NCBI RefSeq assembly: GCF_964656455.1 | Contig: NC_135722.1 | Span: 50,982,628-51,046,627, forward strand | DNA from: Halichoerus grypus | Lineage: Eukaryota; Chordata; Mammalia; Carnivora; Phocidae | Length of the DNA stretch: 64,000 nt | Direction of reading: 5' to 3' | Part shown: in pieces, positions 34,961 through 47,247 of the stretch | Layout of the letters: every line of letters begins with the position of its first letter | Position numbering within the stretch: the first letter of the stretch is position 1 | Notes under the pieces: model-generated | The model's input: only the letters and a program-made list of their open reading frames with translations | Databases searched by the model: none | What the model was told of the DNA's origin: nothing | Translations under genes and position numbers: made by a program

Positions 34961-35745
34961 AGATCCTCCGTTGGCCCCTCCCCACCTCTGCGGACTTAGA
35001 CCCTTGGCTCTCCCCCTTGCTCCGGCGTCCCCTGGTGCCATATCTCTCCAGCTCTCTTAGTTTGCCCCACTAATTCCCGCTGCGTGGGGGCAGCCGGAAG
35101 ACCCCTGGACCCCTGGGTTTGATAAGCCACCTTGTCACCTTACCTCTCAGCTGTGTTCCATCACCTGTTGGAAGAACATAAAATTAATTCAACAGGGCCC
35201 CGAATTCTCTCATATCCTAACCTCAGTCCCTCCTGCCCACGCCCCCATTCTAGCCGAATTATCCAGCCTCGCCCTTCTGAAACATTACAACAGTTTTGCC
35301 CCAGCCTCAGCGCCCGTCCCCCCTAACTTTGCTCCCCAGAGCCGATTCGAGCAAAGGGAAGAGCACCTTACGGGTAGAGAGATCAGTGAGGCCCACCCCA
35401 AAAGCTCTGGGCCAGAGCTGTTCCCACCTTTGATCAGGAGAGGGCGCCCTGTCCTGTCCGATATAACAGAGCAAGGATCTCCTCCACCCCCCCCTTCCCA
35501 CTCCCCCGGGGTCTCTCCCCGCCAAGAGAGGATTGATCCCCAGGAACCCGACGAGGGCTCTTGGGGTTGTCAGAGCACCTGCAGGGGGTGAAGGACTTCT
35601 GAGCTAGACATGATCACCATCACATTTTCCTATTTAAATCCCCACGGTAATAATTAGCACATTTTGAGCACCCTCTGTCTTCCAGGGACTTTTTTTACTT
35701 TTTATGCATTATCCCATTTAATCCTCATAAAAACCCCATGAGGTA

Positions 35746-35945
35746 GGGGCGCCTGGGTAGTTCATTCGTTGAGCGTCTGCCTTCGGCTCAGGTCATGATT
35801 CCAGGGTCCTGCGATGGAGCCCTACATTGAGCCCCGCATGGGCTCCCTGCTCCCTGGGAAGCCTGCTCCCACTCCCCCTGCTTGTGTTCCCTCTCTCACT
35901 GTGTCTCTCTCTGTCAAATAAATAAATAAAATCTTAAAAAAAAAA
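35746..35945 (+). repeat. Can-SINE
   Basis: Head GGGCGCCTGGGTAGTTCATT, TCAAATAAATAAATAAAATC and A-run; target duplication AACCCCATGAGGTA / AAACCCATGAGGGA. It marks the right end of the SINE-free stretch. Confidence 0.93.
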
Positions 35946-36198
35946 AAAAACCCATGAGGGAGATACTATTAATATCCCCACTTTACCAATGGAAAACAGA
36001 AAAGGTATGTTACCTATTCACACAGTTCTAAATGTCAGCACCAGGATGGGGGTCTGGCACCTGAGGCCATTCTCTTAATCCCTATACAGTTGACCCTGGA
36101 ACAACAGGAGTTTGAACATCACAGGTCCACCTTATATGTGGATTTTTTTTTTTTTTGATACAGTACAGTATTGTAAATGTATTTTCTCTTCCTTATGA

Positions 36199-36321
36199 CT
36201 TTCTCTAAAAAAAATATTTATTTTTTTAAAGTAGGCTCCACACGCAACGTGGGGCTCAAACTCAAGGCCCCAAGATCAAAAGTCACATGCTCTACTGACT
36301 GAGCCAGCTAGGCACCCTTTC
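36199..36321 (-). repeat. Short tRNA-type SINE nested in the Tigger
   Basis: T-rich end, GTAGGCTCCACACGCAACGT, then the head complement GAGCCAGCTAGGCACCC. Flanked by TTCCTTATGA at 36189 and 36322. Confidence 0.8.
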
Positions 36322-36331
36322 TTCCTTATGA

Positions 36332-36462
36332 TTTTTTTTCTCTTTTTTAAAATTATTATTATGTTATATAAATCACCATACATTACATCATTAGTTTTTG
36401 ATGTAGTGTTCCATGATTCATTGTTTGCGTATAACACCCAGTGCTCCATGCAGAACGTGCCC
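36332..36462 (-). mobile_element. Carnivore L1 3' tail fragment nested in the Tigger
   Basis: CACCATACATTACATCATTA and GTTCCATGATTCATTGTTTG match the piece at 53260-53429, so both are tails of one L1 subfamily. Flanked by TTCCTTATGA at 36322 and 36463. Confidence 0.8.
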
Positions 36463-36472
36463 TTCCTTATGA

Positions 36473-36677
36473 TTTTCTTTTTTTTTTTTTAAAGATTTTA
36501 TTTATTTATTTGACAGAGAGACACAGCGAGAGAGGGAACACAAGCAGGGGGAGTGGGAGAGGGAGAAGCAGGCTTTCCGCTGAGCAGGGAGCCCGATGTG
36601 GGGCTCGATCCCAGGACCCTGAGACCATGACCTGAGCCGAAGGCAGACGCCTAACAACTGAGCCACCCAGGCGCCCC
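36473..36677 (-). repeat. Can-SINE nested in the Tigger
   Basis: Full length, reverse orientation, ending CCACCCAGGCGCCCC. Target duplication TCCTTATGATTTTCTT at both ends (36464 and 36678). Confidence 0.93.
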
Positions 36678-36918
36678 TCCTTATGATTTTCTTAATAACA
36701 TGTTCTTTTCTCTAGCTTACTTTATTGTAAGAATACAGTATATGAAACATATAACATACAAAATATGTGTTAATCGACGGTTTGTTATCGGTAAGGCTTC
36801 GGTCAACAGTAGGCTATTTATAGTTAAATTCTGGAGGAGTCAAAAGTTATACATGGATTTTTGATTGTGCCGGGGTTCAGCACTCCTCACCCCTGTGTTG
36901 TTCAAGAGTCAACTGTAT

Positions 36919-37078
36919 AGGCGCTCCTGGGTGGCTCAGTCGGTTGGGCATCGGCCTTCGGCTCAGGTCGTGGTCTTGGGGTCCTGGGATCCGGCCTGCA
37001 TCAGGCTCTCTGCTCAGCGGGGAGTCTGCCTCTCCCTGTCTCTCTCTCTCAAATAAATGAATAAAATCTTAAAAAAAG
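36919..37078 (+). repeat. Can-SINE
   Basis: Head GGCGCTCCTGGGTGGCTCAG, shortened CT body, TCAAATAAATGAATAAAATC. It landed at the right edge of the Tigger; GAGTCAACT is repeated on both sides. Confidence 0.9.
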
Positions 37079-37298
37079 GAGTCAACTTATAATGTTAACC
37101 CCACAAGGTAGCTATAATCACCACCGTGGGGATACAGAGGCTCAGATTTGATGAACTTACCAGAGCTCTTTTTCATGCATTCACTCTTCTTCATTCACTC
37201 AGCCTAGGCCCTCTCTGTGGCTGGCCCTAGCTGGGCAATGGTGGGGACTCAGAGATATCTCACTCCTGGGGGCTCCAAGTCTGGAGGGGCGATGTCTT

Positions 37299-37493
37299 TT
37301 TTTTTTTTTTTTTAGATTTTACTTATTTATTTGTGGGGCGGGGAGCACAAGCAGGGGGAGCGGCACACAGAGGGAGAAGCAGGCTCCCCGCTGAACAAGG
37401 AGCCCGATGAGGGACTCAATCCCAGGACCCTGGGATCATGACCTGAGCCAAAGGCAGACGCTTAACCGCCTGAACCAGCCACCCAGGCATCCC
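37299..37493 (-). repeat. Can-SINE
   Basis: Poly-T to GAGCCACCCAGGCATCCC relic; target duplication GGAGGGGCGATGTCTT / GGAGGGGCGATGCCTT. Confidence 0.92.
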
Positions 37494-37839
37494 TGGAGGG
37501 GCGATGCCTTATTCTAAAAACTTCTTTTGTTGAACTTGAACTCTCCTTCACCCTGTCCTTGAAGGCCCCAGGACAAATGAACAATTAGTAAAACTTTACT
37601 GAAAGAACCACCTCTTTTTAGTTTCATTAACTAGATATAGGTTTCCTATCTTAGGGTTTCGTGTCATCCGTTTTTGTCTAGCTCCAACCCACAGATGCCT
37701 GCTCCTGGCCTTTATTCCCTGTCTTGACACCTGGTCTGTTCCTTTGGCTCTAAATACCATTCCCTGAGGCTGGGTCCCCTCTCTCTGCCTCTAGACTACC
37801 CCCAAGGCCTGAAACTCGAGGTGCATTAATCTTGCCTTT

Positions 37840-38300
37840 AATTCTTTGATGACTGGAGCAATTCACCACACAGTCCTGAATCTCGGTTTCTTCATCTGTA
37901 AGATGGTTTTAGGAATATCCACAGCACAGGGTTGCTGTGAGAATTAAATGAAGTAAAAGAGCAGTGTGCCAGACATGTGGAAGATACTCATGGAAGATAC
38001 TCATGGCTCTTAGGACCCAATGTGGAAGCTATAGCCTGAACTCTCCTGACTGAGCCTTTTCTGAACCGTGTGACCACAGCTGTCATGGACACTCCCTGAA
38101 TCCATTTCTTCCACTGCCAGTTCAAAAGCCTATCACCTACCTTGATTTATGTGAGGAAAAGTAGAAGAGAAGAATGAGTTCTTACTAGGTGCCAGGAACT
38201 TTCTGTATACTTTCTAATTTGATCCTCTTAATAATCCGGTGAGGTAAATTTGATGGAATCTATCGTACCGATAAAGAAGTTGAACAAGCATCTAAGCCTC
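37840..38300 (+). repeat. Two MIR relics
   Basis: One at 37840-37990 (GGTTTCTTCATCTGTAAGAT), one at 38165-38290 (TTACTAGGTGCCAGGAACTT). A 14-bp local tandem GAAGATACTCATGG lies between them near 37980. Confidence 0.55.
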
Positions 38301-38639
38301 CAGTCTCACCTTCATTCAGCGGGCACTCAGTGTTTGCCAAATGGGAATTTGCCCATCGTCCGAGTAGCTGCTGCTGCTGTTGAAGCCTTCCAATGTCTCC
38401 TGTCCTCCTCGTTGGTTTGCCTGGGGCCTGGACATACCCCAAAGAGGCCTGTGCCTGAAACAGCACCACCACTTTCCAGCTCTGGCCACATCACTGCTCC
38501 ACTCCCCCTGTCCACACACACATACCAGATACCCCAAAGCTGACCAACCATTTATTTACAGGGATTTTCCAGCCCCCAGTAGCATGGGGACAGTGTAGAG
38601 GTGGGAAGTGGAAGAGAAGTGAATGTGGGATGCAGTTGT

Positions 38640-39170
38640 CAAGGAAAGCTCCCTGTGGATCTCCTTCACTGGCCTCCTTGCCCTTCTAGCTCTTCATCAT
38701 CCTTCACTTACAGCCACATTGGCTCTTGAAACACAGATCTGATCATGTGCCTCCCTTGCTGCAAACTTTAGTAACTCCCTACGGCTTTTAGGATCAAGAG
38801 CAAATTCCTTAGTGTGGTATTCAACTGTCCTTCATAATCTGGTCATCCTCTACTCTAGCAAACAAATATCTTACATTCTAGCTACACTCACTTCTTCCAT
38901 GAGCTTTGCTTAACTTCCTCCTCTCTCCCTAGGCGCCATGATTTGCCCACCTCCCCACTCCACAGGAAGCTTTAGAAGTCCATCACACCTTTATTAGCAC
39001 TGACCACAATGTAGTGAAATCATTTGTTACGTGTCTGTTTCCCCCACCTTCCTGGGAGCTCATTTAAGGATGGAACCCTCACCCGTTTCATTTATTTCTG
39101 AATCTCTCAGCTTAGGCCAGGGACAGACACAGTAGGAGCCCAGAAAATATTTATTGGGTTGATTTACTTG
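38640..39170 (+). repeat. L2 LINE 3' region
   Basis: CACAGATCTGATCATGTGCC, TAGTAACTCCCTACGGCTTT, then TTATTAGCACTGACCACAAT and the ending AAAATATTTATTGGGTTGAT match L2 order over 500 bp. Confidence 0.65.
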
Positions 39171-39861
39171 AACCGGGTTTTGAAGAATGGGCAGGATTTA
39201 GATATATCAAGAAGACATTTACAAACCGTAAGAAAAGTCTTTGAGGAAAGACTGCTGTTGTAGGGGGTAGAGGCTGACTAGCATGGCTGGGGGTAAGTAA
39301 AGAGGGAGTGACACAGTGCTAAAGACATCCAGTTTCAGGCCAAAATCTGCCCCGGCCTCCTGGGCAGCCACAGGAAAGTCTTCCAAGGTTGAGGTGGAAT
39401 TGTTCTTTGTTCTTTCTAGAGATCTTTCTCACTGCAGAGACATCTTTCTTGGATGGCTTTAAACTACCACCCCAGGCTCACCCATCTTGCCCTAGGCCCA
39501 TTCTGCCTCAAATTGTAATAAATCTTCACTGTTTATTCTGTTCTTCATTGTTCAGCTTTCTTTGGATCAACTTTCTAGGATGAAGTCCCAGTTTGTTCTG
39601 GATATACTGAGCTCTTTCCTGGTCCTACATCTTTGTTCTTTCTTTTCATCTGGCCTGGGATGCTTCTTTTTCTCCATCTCAGCAAACTGTACTCTGCCTA
39701 TAAAGGTATTAATTAGCATCACGCTTAGGAATGCATGTGGTAACTTCTAGAGAGATGACTAAAATAATATAAGAAGAGGATTTAATTTCTAAAGTGGTAC
39801 AGGAGGAAAAATGAAATAATCCAAAGAATGTTAAGAAAGCAGAGATTTAAATGGAAAATAA

Positions 39862-40583
39862 GCAATTGGAAAGATGGTCAACATCATTAGTCATTAGGGA
39901 AATGTTTATGAAAACCACAATGAGATGTCACTTCATAGCCCCTACAATAGCTTAATAATTATAATGAAAGGAAAATAGCAAGTGTTGGCAAGGACATGGA
40001 GAAATTGGAACCCTCATCTACTATTAGCAGGAATGTAAAATAGTGCAGCCACTTTGGGAAACAGTCTAGCAGTTCCTCAAAAAGTTAAACATAGAGTTAC
40101 TATAGGACCCCAAAAATCCACTCCTAGGTATAAACACGAGAGAATTGAAAACATACGTCCACACAAAAACTCGTACACAAGTGTCCATAATAGCATGATT
40201 CATAGTAGTAGCCACAAGGTAGAAATTCAAATGTCATTCAACTTTTGGATGTATAAATGAAATATGGCTTATCCATAAAATGGAATGTTATTCTACCATA
40301 AAATGGAATGAAGTTCTGATAAGTGCTACAACATGGATGAACCTTGAAAACATTATGTTAAGTGAAAGAAGTCAGACACAAAGGCCACGTGTTGTATGAT
40401 TCCATTTATAGGAAATGTCCAGATAGGCAAATTCATTGAGACAGAAAGTAGAACAGTGGTTGCCAGGGGCTGGGGGAAGGGAGAGATGCGGAATGACTGC
40501 TAATGGTCTGGGGTTTCTTTTTTGGGCTTATGAAAATCTTCTGGAATTAGATAGTAGTGATAGTTGCCCAACTTTGTGAATAT
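39862..40583 (+). repeat. Old L1 3' fragment
   Basis: CATCATTAGTCATTAGGGAA, CAAGTGTTGGCAAGGACATG, CCTTGAAAACATTATGTTAA and GTGGTTGCCAGGGGCTGGGG follow L1 3'-end order. It is cut at GTGAATATA by a Tigger copy. Confidence 0.8.
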
Positions 40584-40870
40584 AGTTGACCCTTGAACAA
40601 TACAGGTGTTAGGGGTGCTAACCCCCAACAGTCCAAAATCCAAGTATAACTTTTGACTCCCCAAAACCTTAGCTACTAAGAGCCTACTGTTGACCAGAAG
40701 CCTTAACACATATTTTGTATGTCATATGTATTACATACTGTAGTCTTACAATAAAATAAGCTGGAGAAAAGAATACATTACTAAGAAAATCATAAAGGAG
40801 AGAAAATACATTTACAGTACTGTACTGTATTTATTGAAAAAAATCTCTTATAAGTGGACCTACCCAATTA
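40584..40870 (-). mobile_element. Tigger-type DNA transposon, truncated
   Basis: Begins AGTTGACCCTTGAACAATAC after TA in the old L1 and reads as the reverse complement of the 36087 and 57953 copies. The far terminal repeat is missing: it stops in the TAAGTGGACC region. Confidence 0.75.
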
Positions 40871-40914
40871 TATGCTATTTATAAACATCATCCTTCCTTA
40901 TCAAGTGGTAGGAA

Positions 40915-41110
40915 AAGAGGAAGGAAATCAACATTTACTGGGTGCTTACTATGTGTCAAACATGTGCACAATCCTTTGCAAATGCCATTATTTGACCTTT
41001 ACAACAACCTTACAACATGGGAATTTTTGTGCCCATTTTATAGACAAGAAAGCTGGGTCACAGAACAGTTCAATAATTTGTGCAAGGTCTAAAAAGTAGT
41101 GAGACTGGTA
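40915..41110 (+). repeat. MIR
   Basis: GGTGCTTACTATGTGTCAAA, then TTATAGACAAGAAAGCTGGG. Diverged. Confidence 0.65.
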
Positions 41111-41490
41111 CTCGAACTTAGCTGTTTGACTCCAATTCTGCCACTCTTTCCAATGTACCACATAAAAAATCTAGACCATCATTCCGAAAGGAAGTCTCTT
41201 GCCCTTCCTTAATTCTGTGGTCCATAAGGGTCCTGTCTCCTCCCTGAGCACCAATGCTTCAAAGCTGCATAAGGTGAGTTCTCTGAGTATGTTTGTGAGA
41301 GACTGGGGGTTCCTAGGACAGACTTTCCTTTGCTTTGTCTCTCTTGGCCAGAGCAGAGTGTTGAGCTGTGGACCTCTCTGGGCTCCTGATGCCCAGGAGA
41401 GGGCTTGGCTCAGCAAGCTTTTGTGAGCATGCACCACACTCCTTTTCTTTAGAGGGGAAGAAGGAAGATGATGATAATCAAAGGGGTTCA

Positions 41491-41689
41491 GGGGTGCCTG
41501 GGTGGCTCAGTTGGTTAAGCAACAGCCTTTGGCTCAGGTCATGATCCCAGGGTCCTGGGATCGAGCCCCACATCGGGCTCCCTGCTCCTTGGGGAGCCTG
41601 CTTCTCCCTTTCCCTCTGCCTGCCGCTCCCCCTCTTGTGCTCTCTCTCTTTGTCAAATAAATAAAATGTTAAAAAAAAAAAAAAAACAC
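41491..41689 (+). repeat. Can-SINE
   Basis: Full length, head GGGGTGCCTGGGTGGCTCAG; AAAGGGGT repeated at both sides. Confidence 0.93.
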
Positions 41690-42044
41690 AAAGGGGTGTT
41701 ATGTGAATTAGGCAGAGTTAGAGTATGTGGTCCACAAAGTCCTTCCTAGGGCAGAAGTACCTGGGAATGACGAGCTTGTGGGCCACATGCCTACCAGAGA
41801 ACCTAACGAGAGGTCCTCCTATGTAGAAATCATCAGAGTTATAGGAAATTTCTCCCTGTGGTACCCCTCATCCAATGTCTCTCCCTCCAGTCTTCCCACA
41901 AGTATGCACTATTTAAGGATCCCAGCTCCTATATACCCGCTAGTACTTTGGACTAAATGTTTTTACTTACTCGTTCATAACATACTTCTGAGCCCCATTT
42001 CTATGTCAGAATCAATGTCAGAATATTAAGAATGGGAACTCCTT

Positions 42045-42263
42045 GATATTTTATTTATTTATTTATTTAATTTTTATTTTTGAGACAGTGTACACGCATG
42101 CGTGAGGGGGGCGGAGGAGGGGCAGAGGGAGAGAGAGAATGTTAAGCAGGTTGTATGCTCAGTGTGGAGCCCGACTCAGGACTCGATCTAACGACCCTGA
42201 GATCATGACCTGAGCTGAAATCAAGAGTTGGATGTTTAACTGACTGAGCCACCCAGGTGCCCC
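42045..42263 (-). repeat. SINE of the tRNA-Lys family, older
   Basis: T/A-rich start, GAGACAGTGTACACGCATGC, ending TGAGCCACCCAGGTGCCCC; target duplication AACTCCTTGATATTTT / AATTCCTTGACATTTT. Confidence 0.88.
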
Positions 42264-42289
42264 AGGAATTCCTTGACATTTTTAAAGAA

Positions 42290-42530
42290 TAGGAAAAATT
42301 ATCATTTATTGAGGGCTCACTGTATACTGGGTACCATACTAAATGCTTTATCTCATTTAATTCTCTCAACAACCCTAAAATTACAGTTGTTACCCTCATT
42401 TTACAGACAAGGAAACTGAATTCAGGTGTTAAGAAATTTGCCCAAGTTCACACAGCTAATAAATGGTTGGGCTCAGTTTTAAACCCAGGGTTCACTGACT
42501 CAAAAGTCTCACACTTGTACTATTATTCTA
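42290..42530 (+). repeat. MIR
   Basis: TTTATTGAGGGCTCACTGTA, ACAGACAAGGAAACTGAATT and a typical 3' half. Confidence 0.7.
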
Positions 42531-42926
42531 CTTAAGACAATAATTCACTCATTCATGGTCAAACATTTAATGTGGACCTATACTGTTTGCCTGGCCTTAG
42601 GTACACTAGAATAAATAAGTAGCGGAGAGGTTTAATCATAGTTGGGTTTCAGGACTGGAGGGTGAGAAATCAAGTTTCAGTAGGGCAGTGAGGAAGCTAC
42701 AGTAAACTATCCAGGGAGAGCTAATGACTTTTAATGTAAAACACAGGCAAGTGGAGGAAAGGAAGGGATGTTTGGATGCAGAAGTGGGGGGAAAGTGGCT
42801 GGAGTAAGATGTTTAAACTAGCTTTACTATTTGACCATCCATATATTTATTTATTTTTTTCCTTTGAGCATCTACTGAGCACCTACAATGTACCAGATTT
42901 CTCCTATCCATTATCTTATTTCATCT

Positions 42927-43126
42927 TTTTTTTTTTTTAGATTATTTATTTATTTATTTGACACAGAGAGAGACAGGGAGAGAGGGAACACAAGCAGGGG
43001 GAGTGGGAGAGGGAGAAGCAGGCCCCCCGCCAAGCAGGGAGCCCGATGCGGGGCTCGATCCCAGGACCCCGGGATCATGACCTGAGCTGAAGGCAGACGC
43101 CCAACGACTGAGCCACCCAGGCGCCC
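42927..43126 (-). repeat. Can-SINE, young
   Basis: Perfect 16-bp target duplication TATCTTATTTCATCTT at 42911-42926 and 43127-43142. Confidence 0.95.
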
Positions 43127-43839
43127 CTATCTTATTTCATCTTTACAACCATTCCACTTTTTGACAAATTAGTCAATTATTTCTAATCCCTTGCTACCGT
43201 CCAACACTCAGAGGGATTTAAGTTCATCTACTTTTGGGCAGAGCCCATTTCAGTTTTGTACTGATGTTCCAGGAGAAGGTGGTGGTGGAGAGGTAGCCTG
43301 AATAGGTTTTGCTTTCTGAGCACAGTCCCTGCTATTCTGTGTGGGACCCTCAGTCACTAGGTCTGTTTTCTAGAACATGCTTAACCTTCCCGCCCTGTAA
43401 TATCAAGTGGGGTAGGGGGAAGAAACCCAAATGAGTAAGATGCAGCTCTGACCTCTAAGAGCCTGGGCACAGAAGACAGAAAAGTAAATAATAGGATACA
43501 AAGTGACAAGGCTGTAACAGAAGCCTGCCCAAGCATTAGCCCAACTCTCTGAGAGAGATCCGGGAATGCATCCCAGAGAAGGTGGGAATATTTGAACCAG
43601 GCCTTTAAGAATAAATAGGAGTTCCTAAAGTGCAGGTCGTTAAGAAGTTCCAAGAATCCTCATTTGTAACATAGCCTACGCTGAGCCATTTCCTTAGGGC
43701 ATGCTTATAGCGCCTATTCTAGGGATTCAGAGAGGGAAAGGTTGTGATGGGGCCGGCAAGGGTTGGGAAACCAGGAGGCCAGGTTTTGGGGCCTCAGAGC
43801 AGGGGCAGGCAAGCTACTCAGAGAGACAGACCTCCCGGG

Positions 43840-44900
43840 AGGGCCCTTCAGCTCCGCACGTGGTCTGGCCAGGAAGTGCGGGCAGGACTACGGGGAAGCG
43901 TTCCCATCACAGCCCGAGGACTGGGGCTAGGAAAGGGTAGAATAGTTACCATGCCATCCTGGAGCCTCCCTTCTGATTGGCCCGAGTTTCACCAGCCCGA
44001 CTGTCTCGGCTCCAAGGCAGGGGGCGGAGCCTGGGTATAGCGTCACCACCTTTCTCCCACACCCCGCCCAGTGCACCCCAACGCAGCCACTCACAAGCCC
44101 ACTTCGAGGGGGCCCTGTATGACATCACGACTCTCCCCCAGCCAATCGCGGCAGAGAGGGGCGAGACTCCATGTCCCTCCCACCGCCCCTCCCCTTTCCT
44201 CTCCGTAACTCCTTATGTCCCTCCTCTTCCCCCTCTCCCCTTCTCCCAAAGACCGCCCTCACGTTCGGTTTCAAAAGACTCGTTGCCCAATGAATAACAG
44301 GGCGGGCTTAGAGTGGCGGAAGCGTCTGCCAATGCGCAGACAGCGAGGGCGGAGCGCCCGGAGCGAGCCTCTGACGGCGGGCGGCGTGTGACGCAGTCGG
44401 GCCCTCTGCGCGCTGCGCCCGAAGCGGCGGTCGGTGGCGGTGGTGGTAGCGGCGGCGACGGTTTCGTGGCGGCCGCGCGCTGCTCTCTGAGCGGCGGGTG
44501 GCGGACGGGCCTAGGCCTTCACTCCTGACACTTCCCTTCTCCTGCCGCACCGCGGTAAGTCGGGAACCCAGGCGGTGGCGGCCCCGGACCGACAGGCTCC
44601 TCCTCCCGTCAGGGCGGGCGGGTGCGCGGGGCGTCCCAGGCCCTCCGCGCGGAAGTCTCGCGCCCCGGCGCGCACCTTCTGCCCTGAGGGAGGGGGCGGG
44701 GCGCGCTACCCTGCGGCCCCCAGGCTGGGCTCTCGGGCGCTGGAGAGAATCGAGATCCGTGGAGTCTGTGCCCCGGGGTCTCCCGTGGCAGCCTACGCGG
44801 AGGGAGCGTCCATGTATCTGGTGGTACTCATTCGTTTGCCCGGCGGTGATTAGGTGGGCGGGCCCTTTGCGGGGGCAGCGTCTTAGTACCCTGAGTAGGA
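43840..44900. promoter_or_regulatory. NUP98: CpG island promoter of NUP98, probably bidirectional with PGAP2
   Basis: About 1 kb rich in GC, CpG and GC boxes. CCAAT motifs occur in both orientations (ATTGG near 43976, CCAAT near 44142 and 44285), plus TGCCAATGCGCAG near 44328, an NRF1-like half site. NUP98 exon 1 leaves to the right. In human, NUP98 and PGAP2 lie head-to-head here (from memory), so a distal PGAP2 start to the left is likely, but I could not pin a minus-strand donor with confidence. Confidence 0.7.
44400..44554 (+). other. NUP98: NUP98 noncoding exon 1 (5' limit approximate)
   Basis: Ends CTGCCGCACCGCG before GTAAGT, a strong donor at 44555. No start codon is needed here: the NUP98 ATG is in the exon at 62670. 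The transcription start is not determined. Confidence 0.65.
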
Positions 44901-46317
44901 TCACCGTAGCACTTCCTTGACCATCGTGCTGGATGGGCTTTAATTTGCCTTTGGCGTCTCCACGGGGGAAATTTGTAGCCCGAGGTTTAGAGTGGGTGGG
45001 TCGGGAGTTTGTTAGCTTTTTAAAATAATATCTGAGAATTAAGGTCGGTTTAGTGGAGTAAAAGGTTATTTTCTGTCCTCCCACGTGTTCCATGTAAAAC
45101 TAGATGAGGAGAAAGATGGGATTTCTGGATTACTATGGCCGTAGAGACCTTAGAAATTAAGCCAATCCCCCTACCGTACATCACGTGTAAGTTTTATAGA
45201 TGGAGAAACTGAGGTCCAGAGAACGGACGGGATTAGCCAATACCAGATGTGACTCAGTCTAGAAATTTTTCTCCTGTATCACCCTCCCTGGGCGTTCCAG
45301 CCTCCCATTATTTGAAGGTTCCCTCCGGAGGTTGGGGGGGGGAGCATTCGGTAGTTAGAAGCAGTCTTTGATAGCGTTTCCGATCTGGTTGGTACCACTT
45401 CTGTTTGTGTAAAGGGAGAAGCTTCATTTGCGGTACCGTAACCTAAACCGTGAGAACTAAAAAGTTGGCGGAAGAATGTCAGTGATGTAAATGTATTGGA
45501 AACGAATCCATAAGACTACATGTCTGGCTAATTTCCTATTCCAAATCTGAAATTTTTATTTGTGTCAGCTGCTGGGGACTAAGAAGAAAGAATCCAATTC
45601 GTGACTCATAACAGTATTGGAATAGGAAGCAGGAAATACAGACAAAACTTAGAAAGATAGGCAGTGGTAATTTTGTGGTTCTTATACCTTGGAACTCATG
45701 GCTCCTTTGGTACTGAATTCAAAGTATTGTAGTAGGATAAGCTGAGAAAGTGAAACCGGAAGAAGAAACTAACTGGAAGAAAGAAAAGAGCAGTGATCAT
45801 TCCCTGTGACAGTCTTATAAAGAGAAGTGCTTGTTAACTGGGTGACAGATGATATGTTTACTTGGTGGAAGAAGTTAGGATATTAAAAAACAAAACCAGA
45901 ACTTGGACAAATTGGAGGTACTGGGAAATACTTTGATAGAATTATTTTTTCACTCTTCATTAAGATTTGAGGAAATTGAATTAAAAAGTCGCCACTTTGG
46001 TCTGTTCACAGTGGTGAGATCGTCACTTTGTTCTTGTTTAGATGACAAAGCAAAAATGGAAAACTAGTGTGTAAGAGCAGAAGAGTACAGTAGTCTAAAC
46101 ACAGAGATGTGAACAGAGTATATTTTCTGTGACATTTTCTCAGTTCAAGCATCACCCTCTTCTGGGAAGCCTTTCCTGGCATTCTGTCTCCTGCAAGCTT
46201 CCATAACACTTATTTGATACTTCTATTTATAGCACAAATCATTTTGTATTTTAGCTGTTTATCTTACTAGACTGTGGTAAAATATATTTGTCTTACCTTT
46301 TTTTAATATTTATTTAT

Positions 46318-46698
46318 TTAATTTAATTTTTTTTTTAAGATTTTATTTATTTGAGAGAGAGAATGAGAGAGAAGAGAGCACATGAGAGGGGGGAGGGTCA
46401 GAGGGAGAAGCAGACTCCCCGCCGAGCAGGGAGCCGGATGCGGGACTCGATCCCGGGACTCCAGGATCATGACCTGAGCCGAAGGCAGTTGCCCAACCAA
46501 CTGAGCCACCCAGGCACCCTATTTATTTATTTTAGAAAGAGGGAAAGAGAGAGGGAAGGAGGGAGAGGGAGAGAGAGAATCCAAGCCGACTCCCTGCTGG
46601 TGCGGAGCCATGTGGGGCTCAGTCTCACAATCCTGAGATCATGACCTTAGCCGAAATCAAGAGTTCGATGCTTAACCGACTAGCCTCCCAGGCACCCC
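46318..46698 (-). repeat. Two Can-SINEs, younger one nested in or beside an older one
   Basis: 46318-46519 ends GAGCCACCCAGGCACCC. 46520-46698 starts again with TATTTATTTATTTTAGAAAG and ends CTCCCAGGCACCCC. Both are minus strand. Confidence 0.88.
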
Positions 46699-47247
46699 TG
46701 TCTTATCTTTGTATTCAGGTTGCTTGGCACATAGTAGGCATTCAGTGTTTACTTGAAGGGATAAACAAATACGGAACAGCTAAACCTAAAAATAGTCTAT
46801 AAAAAGACTGGGTATATGTGTGCTCCGGAAAAACGGGGCCTAGATAAGAGGACTCATACCGTTCATACATTACATGGTACTTTGGTACCTGACTTTATTC
46901 ATGTCTACTAGCTCCTAGATAGCTAAGAACAAATAGAACTTTTAGGGAACCAGATTCACAGCTTGGAAGAAATTGGGTATATTATTTTATTGTGATATTT
47001 TTATTGTAGCAATTAACCTAAGAAGTAAGGGATACAAGTTGTGATGTTTAATTTCTAACAGAGTGCACATCTGTAATTATGCAATTTGTCGAAAGGTTAG
47101 GGGACTAAGAAATTTTAGGAGATTTAACAATATAGGTAGTAGAGGTAAGGTATGTATACAGTGTTTCTTGAGAATTTGGTGCATTTCTTTGGGTTTGGAA
47201 TTGAACCTAAGTATTTGGCATAGCATGTCTCTAGAGAAGATTTTTCA

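Larger units (their letters stand above)
36087..36915 (+). mobile_element. Tigger-type (Tc1/mariner) DNA transposon, interrupted
   Basis: Terminal inverted repeats CAGTTGACCCTGGAACAAC at the left and GTTGTTCAAGAGTCAACTG at the right are flanked by TA on both sides (36085-36086, 36916-36917), as expected for a mariner-superfamily target. Uninterrupted length would be about 300 bp, so it is a nonautonomous copy. Two SINEs and an L1 piece are nested at 36199-36321, 36332-36462 and 36473-36677. Related copies are at 40584 and 57953. Confidence 0.8.
35011..43840. other. Region between the PGAP2 internal promoter and the NUP98 CpG island
   Basis: No coding exon recognised. If PGAP2 also starts in the NUP98 island, this is its first intron. 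Can-SINEs resume at 35746. Tigger transposons, L1 and MIR/L2 relics are listed separately. Gaps such as 35011-35740, 41110-41490 and 43130-43840 hold nothing I recognise apart from old diverged repeat-like text near 43440-43640. Confidence 0.5.

Noticed and set aside
44308..45093. 261-codon minus-strand frame across the NUP98 exon 1 island
   Set aside because: Low-complexity Arg/Pro/Ala sequence antisense to a CpG island; no recognised domain.
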